Shown: positions 1-6,358 of the stretch, piece after piece | How positions within the stretch are numbered: position 1 is the stretch's first letter | How the letters are laid out: every line of letters begins with the position of its first letter | Origin: Ravibacter sp964559125 | GTDB taxonomy: Bacteria; Bacteroidota; Bacteroidia; Cytophagales; Spirosomataceae | DNA length: 29,202 nt | Reading direction: 5' to 3' | NCBI GenBank assembly: GCA_964559125.1 | Contig: CAZLGW010000055.1 | Span: 1 to 29,202, forward strand | Program-made: the position numbers and the translations under genes | The notes under the pieces: generated by a model | The model's input: the letters and a program-made list of their open reading frames with translations, nothing else | Told to the model about the DNA's origin: nothing | Database searches by the model: none

Positions 1-340
1 GCTAAAATCAAACAAAGGTCATATCAGTGTAAAATCTCTGGAAAATGCCGATATTACGGCTTGCTAACATATGATCCCAAGCCGGTAGACAGGAGGACAA
101 GATCCGTTAGGATCGACATCATTGTAGCCCCGGGTTTCAACCCGGGGCTACAGAGCAGGCCGACCCTAAGGGTCTGCACTTTCTCTGTCGAATCCAGCTA
201 TGTGATTAAAACAAGATTCTCTACAAGAAATAGGCTTGATTCAACTTCAAGACCATAGAACTCAAATAATATGGAAAAGATTATATTCTAAAATCTTAGT
301 AGCGAAAAGGCATACCTTATTGCCCTTATCGCAGAAAATC
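1..340. other. Intergenic region with a folded repeat; no gene
   Basis: This 340-base stretch before the first gene has no convincing coding sequence. A short open frame at 61-258 runs straight through strong inverted repeats and has no recognisable protein character. Positions 88-189 hold the composite palindromic element described separately. The rest, 190-340, is AT-richer and must carry the promoter of the adenosyltransferase gene, but I see no clear TAnnTTTG box in it. Confidence 0.6.
88..189. repeat. Composite palindromic element (REP/MITE-like, three hairpins)
   Basis: Three inverted repeats lie in a row: GATCC/GGATC at 101-114, a perfect 14-bp stem with a 2-base centre at 123-152 (arms begin TGTAGCCCCGGG), and the palindrome GACCCTAAGGGTC at 162-174. 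The short outer arms GACAG (88-92) and CTGTC (185-189) could close them into one multi-branched fold. The element is non-coding and sits in an intergenic gap, as REP or miniature mobile repeats do. A degenerate relative appears at 22386-22446. No transposase is nearby. The structure is seen directly; the assignment to a repeat family is inference. Confidence 0.6.
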
Positions 341-889
341 ATGAAAATCTATACAAAAACGGGCGATAAAGGGATCACTTCTCTTATCGGAGGGAAAAAA
401 GTCAGCAAATCTGCTGCCAGGATCGAGTCTTACGGAGAAGTAGACGAACTGAACTCACACATCGGGCTTCTGCGCGATCTGGACATCAACCTCTCAAGAA
501 GCGGGATACTGAAGGAAATTCAGGACCGGCTCTTTACCATAGGAGCCAACCTCGCTCTGGCACCGGAGAAGAATTCAAACAGGATCCCTGATCTGCTGGA
601 AGGAGATATATTGCTCCTGGAAAAGGAAATCGATGAAATGCAGGAAAGTCTTGAACCGCTCAGATCTTTTATCCTGCCGGGCGGCCACCAGTACGTTTCG
701 TTCGGACACCTGGCCCGGACAGTCTGCAGAAGGGCTGAAAGAGCGGTGGTCAGACTTTCGGAAACCGAACCGGTCGATGAGATCATCATCAGGTATCTTA
801 ACCGCTTGTCGGACTATCTATTTGTAATGACCCGCCTTATGTCAAAAGAGCTGGGTGCAGAAGAAATTTATTGGACTCCCCGCCGATGA
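341..889 (+). CDS. Cob(I)alamin adenosyltransferase, PduO type
   Basis: This 182-residue protein adenosylates cob(I)alamin with ATP to make coenzyme B12, the cofactor of enzymes such as methylmalonyl-CoA mutase. The N-terminus carries the PduO ATP-binding motif (KIYTKTGDKGITSL) and the following R-x-E-S-Y-G-E-V-D-E-L-N segment. The C-terminal half has the family's LPGG, ARTVCRRAERAV and YLNRLSDYLFVMTR helices. The start at 341 is chosen because the family begins at MKIYTKTGD; the open frame reaches back to 236 but that extension has no family character. Length is normal for PduO enzymes. It is followed by ilvE on the same strand with a 110-base gap, so the two are probably separate units. No cobalamin riboswitch was recognised upstream. 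Confidence 0.93.
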   Translation: MKIYTKTGDKGITSLIGGKKVSKSAARIESYGEVDELNSHIGLLRDLDINLSRSGILKEIQDRLFTIGANLALAPEKNSNRIPDLLEGDILLLEKEIDEMQESLEPLRSFILPGGHQYVSFGHLARTVCRRAERAVVRLSETEPVDEIIIRYLNRLSDYLFVMTRLMSKELGAEEIYWTPRR

Positions 890-999
890 AATATTGTTTT
901 GCAGAATTGTGTCAACTCGATAGAATTATTTTTTCTAACTTGCGGACACCCCTGTAATCTTTACTTTCACGGGGCGGAATATTAAAATAATTAGTTGTT

Positions 1000-2067
1000 A
1001 TGGCAACGGAGACCACCACATTTGAAATCAGGAAAACACAGCATTCGCGTATTGCGGAAGTCGATTTTTCCAACCTTGTTTTTGGCCGCAGTTTTTCTGA
1101 CCACATGCTTGTATCGATCTATAGTGACGGGCAGTGGGGACAGAACCAGATCATACCTTATGGCAACCTCTCGCTGAGCCCTGCCACCGCCGCGCTTCAC
1201 TACGGGCAGACTATTTTCGAAGGGATGAAAGCCTACAGAAGCCCCGAAGGCGAGGTGCTTCTCTTCAGGCCTTTCGATAACTGGAAGCGGTTCAACCTCT
1301 CGGCACAGAGAATGTGCATGCCGCCTGTACCTGAGGAAATATTTATCGGGGGCCTGCAGGAGCTCATCCGTCTCGACAGCGACTGGGTGCCCGAGGGAGC
1401 AGGACAGTCTCTTTATATACGGCCCTATATGTTTGCTTCCGATGAGTATATCGGTGTAAAACCTTCAGACACCTATTATTTCGTCATTTTGACCTGCCCG
1501 GTAGGCAACTACTACAGCAAGCCGGTAAAAGTCAAAGTTGAAAAAGAATACATCCGCGCCGCCGAGGGTGGTGTGGGAGCCGCAAAATGCGGAGGCAACT
1601 ACGGAGGTTCCCTCTATCCCGCCAAGCTGGCCCAGCAGGAGGGATATGACCAGCTCATCTGGACTGATGCGAAAGAACACCTCTATGTAGAAGAGTCCGG
1701 AACTATGAACGTCATGTTTGTCATTGACGGCAAGCTTATTACGCCGGCAGTTTCCAGCAGTATCCTCGACGGCGTTACACGTAAAAGTATCATTGCCGTG
1801 GCCGAATACTGGAATATCCCGGTCGAGCAGCGGAGAGTATCCGTAGCCGAAGTCATAGATGCAGCCAGAGAGGGACGGCTTGATGCCGCTTTCGGGGCGG
1901 GAACCGCTGCCGTGGTTTCTCCTTTCTCCCATATCGCTTACGAGGGCGTCGACTATGCGCTGCCGGAGTTGACGGAAAGCTCATTCCCGGTAAGGGTTAA
2001 AGATTTCCTGGAAAAGCTCAGGACCGGCAGAAGCGAAGATATCTTTGGCTGGAATCTTAGGGTGTAG
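1000..2067 (+). CDS. ilvE: Branched-chain amino acid aminotransferase
   Basis: A fold-type IV PLP enzyme of 355 residues that transfers the amino group between glutamate and the 2-keto acids of leucine, isoleucine and valine in the cytoplasm. The sequence follows the longer BCAT type II (eukaryote-like) form rather than the roughly 300-residue E. coli form. It has HYGQTIFEGMKAYR at 67-80, LYIRPYMFASD at 138-148, AAKCGGNYGGSL with the presumed Schiff-base Lys196, EESGTMNVMF with Glu232 expected to contact the PLP pyridine nitrogen, and SSILDGVTRKSI near 253-264. The upstream gap has TTTTG near 897-901 and an AT-rich TAGAATTATT near 921, a weak promoter candidate. A hairpin terminator follows. 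No other ilv or leu gene is in the window. Confidence 0.96.
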   Translation: MATETTTFEIRKTQHSRIAEVDFSNLVFGRSFSDHMLVSIYSDGQWGQNQIIPYGNLSLSPATAALHYGQTIFEGMKAYRSPEGEVLLFRPFDNWKRFNLSAQRMCMPPVPEEIFIGGLQELIRLDSDWVPEGAGQSLYIRPYMFASDEYIGVKPSDTYYFVILTCPVGNYYSKPVKVKVEKEYIRAAEGGVGAAKCGGNYGGSLYPAKLAQQEGYDQLIWTDAKEHLYVEESGTMNVMFVIDGKLITPAVSSSILDGVTRKSIIAVAEYWNIPVEQRRVSVAEVIDAAREGRLDAAFGAGTAAVVSPFSHIAYEGVDYALPELTESSFPVRVKDFLEKLRTGRSEDIFGWNLRV

Positions 2068-2086
2068 GGGAATTATGAATTATGGC

Positions 2087-2106
2087 CCCTGAGCGGAGTC
2101 GAAGGG
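2087..2106. repeat. Short hairpin repeat CCCT...AGGG
   Basis: A 20-base sequence with CCCT and AGGG ends around GAGCGGAGTCGA lies between the ilvE stop and its terminator. It resembles the CCCTTCGAC...CTCAGGG repeat that I know as a common dispersed intergenic sequence in bacterial genomes. Its role here is unknown, and only one copy is seen in this window. Confidence 0.4.
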
Positions 2107-2113
2107 TGAATTA

Positions 2114-2150
2114 TTGAAAAATCCCGGGTTTAGGCCTGGGATTTTTTCAA
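2114..2150. terminator. Bidirectional terminator between ilvE and the methyltransferase
   Basis: The arms TTGAAAAATCCCGGG (2114-2128) and CCTGGGATTTTTTCAA (2135-2150) form a GC-core hairpin flanked by A and T runs, so it can act on both strands. It overlaps the stop codon of the minus-strand methyltransferase (2130-2132), which is usual for compact convergent gene pairs. Confidence 0.8.
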
Positions 2151-2888
2151 TAAAATAAAAGCCTCTTCATCTCCGAGCCTGAATGGCTCTCCGTCTATCG
2201 CTGAAAATACTTCGGTCACTTCCATTCCCGCATTTTCAGAAAAGCTTTTCAGCTCATTCAAAGTATAGACGTACTGTTCAATATTATAGGTATTTCGTTC
2301 ATTTTCAGACAAATAAGTCAACCTGGCCCGGATAAGTCCTTCTACCGCGTCGAATTCATTCTGTGCCAGGTAAAAGATCTTTTCACTTCCTTCCCCTACT
2401 TCCATCCATGTATTCTCCTGGAATGCCGGCAGAACACTTTCCGCCAGCATAGCGCTATGCAGGACGGCCATTCCTCCCGTATTCAATCCTTCAGCTATCT
2501 TTTCAAAAAAGACAAGCATATTCTCCCTGTCAAAAAAGCTCAGGCTGTTGCCCATGCAATAGGCCGCATCCATTTGCACCGGAGGCAGGGTAGCAGTTAG
2601 AAAATCGTCGCAAAGCACCTGTATACCGAGATGTTGCTCTCTCGACTCTATTGCCAGTTCCTCGCAGTATTCAGATGAAATATCCACGCACCACATCTCT
2701 ACCTTATTCCTCGCCAGGGGAATAGCATGACGACCGTACCCCGAAAAAACATCCAGTACTTTGCTCCCTTCATCCAGGTTCATGATATCCCAGAGGAATT
2801 CCGCTTCAAATTCGCTTTGTTCTTCACTTTGCCCCAACTTCCATGCGCGTTGCGGAACGCCATTAAAAAATGTATGATACCAGGCCAA
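2130..2888 (-). CDS. Class I SAM-dependent methyltransferase
   Basis: A 252-residue protein with a Rossmann-type methyltransferase fold. Motif I is SKVLDVFSGYGRHAIPLA at about 42-59, the acidic residue after strand 2 is Asp69 (CVDIS), and a post-motif AAYCMGNSLSFFD lies near 108-120. The substrate cannot be read from the sequence. The N-terminal WYHTFFNG is typical of small uncharacterised methyltransferases. The start at 2888 is a TTG codon: the in-frame sequence upstream runs to a stop without any ATG, and the next Met is residue 36, inside the fold. It lies 42 bases downstream of the HpcH/HpaI aldolase on the same strand and may be cotranscribed with it, but no functional link is evident. 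Confidence 0.85.
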   Translation of the reverse strand: MAWYHTFFNGVPQRAWKLGQSEEQSEFEAEFLWDIMNLDEGSKVLDVFSGYGRHAIPLARNKVEMWCVDISSEYCEELAIESREQHLGIQVLCDDFLTATLPPVQMDAAYCMGNSLSFFDRENMLVFFEKIAEGLNTGGMAVLHSAMLAESVLPAFQENTWMEVGEGSEKIFYLAQNEFDAVEGLIRARLTYLSENERNTYNIEQYVYTLNELKSFSENAGMEVTEVFSAIDGEPFRLGDEEAFILLKKSQA

Positions 2889-2930
2889 CTCTTTAACAGT
2901 AAAATCCGAGGAACGAAGGTAGAAAAACTT

Positions 2931-3746
2931 TCAGACAATCAGCTGCCCTCCCTTCACTTCTCCGTCCGTTTCACCCAGGGCTCCTTTGATCACCTTCAGA
3001 TCTGCCGCCAGCCGCTGCCTGAACAGCGCTATGTCGAAGCTGTGCACAATGATATTGGCCCCTTCCTTCGCCCATTTTACCTGCCGTTCGGGTTCAAGTG
3101 AAAAATGCACCCCGATATGCAGGCCTTTCTCCCGTGTCTTACGGATTATGGTACGAACGGCTTCTTCGAAATCGGGGTGATCATATTTTTCGGGCAGGCC
3201 CATACTGACCGACAGATCGTGCGGCCCTATGAAAACACCATCCAGCCCGGGTTCCGACAGCAGGTTATCCAGGTCTTCGAGAGCAGGTACGCTCTCGATA
3301 TTCGCAATAAAAAGATTTCCCTTGTTGTAATTCCTCACATATTGGTCCATCTCCTCAGAAAGCGCTTCTTTCCCGGCAAGGAGCGCCTCCAGCTTTTCTC
3401 CCTTCAGCGGACGGTATTTGATAGCCCCGGTAAGCTCGCGGAATTGGGCCGGGTCTTCCAGGTAAGGGGCCACTACACCGATAGCGCCGCCGTCGATTGC
3501 CTGGCAGGCAAGGAAAGGATCCGGTTTCGGGATCCTTACGATGGGCGTTACGCCGAGCGCAGTGTAGTGCTGGCAGAGCTTCGACAGGTCGGCGCGATCC
3601 AGCGGGATGTGCTCCGTGTCTATAAAGACGAAATCGATGCCGGTCCCGGCAGCGGCGTGCTGCCATGAGGGAGATGTGGCGGTTACGCATGTGCCGTAGA
3701 CGTTGGATCCGGCGTTTAGTTTGTTAAGTAGGTGGTCTTTGGTCAT
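2931..3746 (-). CDS. HpcH/HpaI-family aldolase (class II, 2-keto-3-deoxy acid type)
   Basis: A 271-residue TIM-barrel aldolase of the HpcH/HpaI/CitE superfamily. These divalent-metal enzymes split 2-keto-3-deoxy acids such as 2-keto-3-deoxy-L-rhamnonate or 4-hydroxy-2-oxoheptanedioate to pyruvate and an aldehyde. Visible motifs are FVFIDTEHIPLD with His46 (catalytic dyad position), VRIPKPDP with Arg71 (pyruvate-binding), DGGAIGVVAPY at 85-95, the metal ligand Glu151 in ANIES, and Asp177 in GPHDLSVSMG. All key residues are present. Length is normal. The Leu/Ile-rich tail GGQLIV is unremarkable. It sits beside a secreted TIM-barrel protein and a SusCD uptake pair, so a sugar-acid substrate is plausible; L-rhamnonate-type substrates are an inference. 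Confidence 0.88.
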   Translation of the reverse strand: MTKDHLLNKLNAGSNVYGTCVTATSPSWQHAAAGTGIDFVFIDTEHIPLDRADLSKLCQHYTALGVTPIVRIPKPDPFLACQAIDGGAIGVVAPYLEDPAQFRELTGAIKYRPLKGEKLEALLAGKEALSEEMDQYVRNYNKGNLFIANIESVPALEDLDNLLSEPGLDGVFIGPHDLSVSMGLPEKYDHPDFEEAVRTIIRKTREKGLHIGVHFSLEPERQVKWAKEGANIIVHSFDIALFRQRLAADLKVIKGALGETDGEVKGGQLIV

Positions 3747-3760
3747 TTTCTGCTTGGTTA

Positions 3761-3806
3761 TCCCCGGGCTGCGCGGGGTTATGCGTATATCACCCCTGCG
3801 GGGCTT
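3761..3806. repeat. Paired GC-rich hairpins (REP-like)
   Basis: The 62-base gap between the aldolase start and the secreted protein's stop holds two hairpins: CCCCG (3762-3766) with CGGGG (3774-3778), and CCCC (3793-3796) with GGGG (3800-3803), separated by TTATGCGTATAT. Two G/C hairpins with a short AT spacer resemble paired REP (BIME-like) sequences. The gap must also contain the aldolase promoter unless the genes are cotranscribed. Confidence 0.5.
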
Positions 3807-3808
3807 AG

Positions 3809-6238
3809 TTATTTTGTTTTTATTAGCCAGACTTCCGAAACCTGGGAGCCTCTTTCTGCTTCTTTACAGGTCCAGGTAAATTCGGCCGTGCCGTCGCGTG
3901 TGATTTCATGGGGCACGTCAAATTCGTAGACCGGTTGCGTGCCTACTTTTATATAATCATGTACCTGCACGTTGTCGCCTTCCAGCCTGATATTTGATTT
4001 AAAACGCCCGGTATATACTACCCGGATGCGGTAGGCGGCATCTTTTTCGAGGTTGTCGTAGCGTACCCGCAGCGGCGTATCATAGATTGCCTCGATCTGG
4101 TTATTCCAGTTTCTGGGGACGAGGGGTACTCTGCGGGCAACGCCTTCGATATCCCGGTACGAAGAATTGTCCGGAAGGCTAAGGCCAAACCCGGTACGGG
4201 GCGACCTGAGGCTTCCCGGATCTTCTTTCCAGCTAACGTCGGAAACAATCCTGTGCCGGCTTTCGGGGCTCGCCAGATGGTCATAAAAACCTCCGGGGCC
4301 AGGATCCGTACGATGTAGCATCTCTCCGACTTCAGTCAATTGCCCGGCAGGATCAGAGAGCTTCGTAATGCTTTCGAGCCTGACAAGCAGCCAGGGAGCC
4401 TCCGTCAATGGAAATTGAATGTTGTCAATAAAGTTACCTCGCCCCGCCATGGCTCCGTGCTTTTCTATCGTGAGCTGGGCGCCGATGCTTTTATACAGGG
4501 AATCTGCCAGATCAAGGCACTTCTGCTTCAGGTCCTGCCTGACAGGCGATTTCCAGCCGGATTCCAGCAATGCTGACGCTGTCTTTATTTTTTCACGCAC
4601 GTCTTCCGCTTTGGCCTGCGCCAGAACTTCCCTGGCACGTTGCTCGAGGTTGGTTTCATAGATCAGCCGCTCGCGTATGTAGGCGTCGAAATAGGCGCGT
4701 ATAAGTCCCATCTGAAACCTGGCGTTGCCCAGCAACTTCTGATCCGCCTTGCGCTCCATTGCCTGCCATTGAAGCAACGTCCTGCCGATCGACTCCTTCG
4801 GCAGGATCGCTCCCCTGCTGTTCTCTTCCAGGGCAGCGATCGCCCATGCACCGGTTACTGCAAACTCCGGGCCGAAGAAAAACCGCGAATAATCCCGCAG
4901 GGTTTCCATCACGTCGGTCTCAGGGTCCCAGTCCTGATCGCTCCATACAAATTTATTCAGGTCGTCATTGGTCCCTTCCGAATAGCTGATACTACCCTGG
5001 CAATACTGTGCTACGTCATTATGGAACAGCTTCTGGTCATAAGGACGCGGATTTACAGCCTCCCTCCCCAGCGTTGCGGCCCAGGCCATATCCCAGTCCG
5101 GAACGGGATACTGGCACGCCAGTGAATGGGTTATATCCGGGTAGTTCCGGATCGGTACGGCAGGGTTAACCCGGGCCCTTATTTCTTCTATAGGCACTTT
5201 GACCCAGGGCCCGAATACAATACCGCCCAGCCAGGGGTAATCTTTGTTCACGTGGTTGAAAAAAGCATCAAACCAGGGTTTATCGGGGCGGAAGGACTGC
5301 GGCGAGATCCAGACCTTTGCATCCGGGTGATATTTCTGCAAAAGTGCGGCCACCTTTCCCATCCACTCAAATAGCTCGTCCGGCTCCAGGTCGCCGGGAT
5401 CACCACCGGGCGCGAAAAGAGCGTTTAACCTGGGCACGGTCTTAAAAACTTCCTCCCTCTCGGCCAGCTCCTGTTTGATGGTTTCAGGATTGCTGTAATC
5501 TTTTTCCAGGTTAGGATACCACATCCAGACATCCATCCCGTAGCCGGCAGCGATCCGGGACTGCTCCCTGATCATATCTATAGCCGGTATTTTCATGTGC
5601 CGGCTTGTAAAATGATCGTCGGTCCTCGGAGGCATGATCTCGATGCTGTTGGCGCCAAACAAGGCAAGCTCTCTTATATACTGATCAAACTGCCCGACAG
5701 TAAAGGCGTCATATGAGTTTGTTTTCGGCCTGTACCCCAGCTGATGCCCCCTTATCGGGTAAACGGGGCTGGTCGCTATAGCAGGGTTTCCGTTTAACAA
5801 GATGCTCCGGGGCGCCAGGTCGGCTTTCCTCAAAAAACGCCCGACGCCATACAGCAGGCCTCTTTCGTCTTTTCCGACTATCACAGCGGCTTTCAGCTGT
5901 TCATTTACAAAAAACTTAAACCCTTCTTTCTGTATAGAGGGCAACGACAGGTATTGCTTCCTCAATGCTTCGGGAAGCTGGAAAACATCGTCTTCGAGAG
6001 CGAGTATGATATAAGGTCCTGTGCCCGGCTGTAGCCTGGCAGCAGAAGGGAGCATGATCGAAGTCCGGGAAGCAATTTCACCCATGAGCACCTCCTGCGT
6101 ACGCATCAGCTTACTTTTTTCACCGACTGCCACGTAAAGCTTCGCTTTGGAAAGATCGATCTGCCCGTTAGAAGGACGCGGAGCCGCAGCCAGGAATACT
6201 AGTAATGTCAGTATTTTTAAAATGATATCTTTTTTCAC
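3809..6238 (-). CDS. Secreted putative glycoside hydrolase (GH20/GH67-like N-domain plus TIM barrel)
   Basis: An 809-residue protein I cannot assign to a named enzyme family. Residues 1-25 look like a Sec signal peptide (KKDIILKILTLLVFLAAA). About 30-165 resembles the small alpha/beta N-terminal domain shared by GH20, GH67 and GH84 enzymes, ending in GLLYGVGRFLRK. About 160-500 reads as a beta/alpha barrel: IRGHQLGYRP, FGANSIEIMPPR, GMDVWMWYPN, LFAPGGDPGD (Asp280, Asp283), VWISPQSF, YSEGTNDDLNKFVWSDQDWDP (Glu421, Asp425, Asp426). The last hundred residues look like a beta-rich accessory domain. Conserved acidic clusters are candidate catalytic sites. The start is GTG at 6238: an in-frame stop lies only eight codons upstream and there is no ATG between. 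It follows susD after a terminator, in a sugar-uptake locus, which suggests an extracytoplasmic carbohydrate substrate. Confidence 0.6.
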   Translation of the reverse strand: MKKDIILKILTLLVFLAAAPRPSNGQIDLSKAKLYVAVGEKSKLMRTQEVLMGEIASRTSIMLPSAARLQPGTGPYIILALEDDVFQLPEALRKQYLSLPSIQKEGFKFFVNEQLKAAVIVGKDERGLLYGVGRFLRKADLAPRSILLNGNPAIATSPVYPIRGHQLGYRPKTNSYDAFTVGQFDQYIRELALFGANSIEIMPPRTDDHFTSRHMKIPAIDMIREQSRIAAGYGMDVWMWYPNLEKDYSNPETIKQELAEREEVFKTVPRLNALFAPGGDPGDLEPDELFEWMGKVAALLQKYHPDAKVWISPQSFRPDKPWFDAFFNHVNKDYPWLGGIVFGPWVKVPIEEIRARVNPAVPIRNYPDITHSLACQYPVPDWDMAWAATLGREAVNPRPYDQKLFHNDVAQYCQGSISYSEGTNDDLNKFVWSDQDWDPETDVMETLRDYSRFFFGPEFAVTGAWAIAALEENSRGAILPKESIGRTLLQWQAMERKADQKLLGNARFQMGLIRAYFDAYIRERLIYETNLEQRAREVLAQAKAEDVREKIKTASALLESGWKSPVRQDLKQKCLDLADSLYKSIGAQLTIEKHGAMAGRGNFIDNIQFPLTEAPWLLVRLESITKLSDPAGQLTEVGEMLHRTDPGPGGFYDHLASPESRHRIVSDVSWKEDPGSLRSPRTGFGLSLPDNSSYRDIEGVARRVPLVPRNWNNQIEAIYDTPLRVRYDNLEKDAAYRIRVVYTGRFKSNIRLEGDNVQVHDYIKVGTQPVYEFDVPHEITRDGTAEFTWTCKEAERGSQVSEVWLIKTK

Positions 6239-6256
6239 GTCAGGTTTGGGATTTCT

Positions 6257-6278
6257 GGCTTAGCCGACAGCTAAAGCC
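6257..6278. repeat. Small inverted repeat before the secreted protein gene
   Basis: GGCTTAGC (6257-6264) and GCTAAAGCC (6270-6278) form an imperfect stem with a five-base loop, 20 bases upstream of the GTG start. It may be another dispersed repeat or a leader hairpin in the 5' untranslated region of the secreted protein gene. Confidence 0.4.
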
Positions 6279-6290
6279 CGTTGACACATA

Positions 6291-6331
6291 AAACAGGTCG
6301 TTGTCTTTATAATATCGACAACGACCTGTTT
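6291..6331 (-). terminator. Terminator of the susCD operon
   Basis: Perfect 15-bp arms (AAACAGGTCGTTGTC at 6291-6305; its complement at 6317-6331) flank an 11-base loop about 30 bases past the susD stop. On the minus strand the stem is followed by a short T run. It separates susCD from the secreted protein gene, though read-through is possible. Confidence 0.7.
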
Positions 6332-6358
6332 AGGACTATTGATAGAGGGGGGCTTTTT

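Noticed and set aside
88..189. CRISPR array
   Set aside because: The palindromes are different from each other and not separated by equal unique spacers; no cas gene is present.
61..258. Small plus-strand open frame
   Set aside because: It is made largely of the inverted repeats of the 88-189 element and has no protein-like pattern.
236..340. Upstream extension of the adenosyltransferase to 236
   Set aside because: The family starts at MKIYTKTGD (341), and the extra 35 residues show no similarity.
3105..3668. Plus-strand open frame (187 residues) opposite the HpcH/HpaI aldolase
   Set aside because: It mirrors the aldolase codons and lacks any domain signature.
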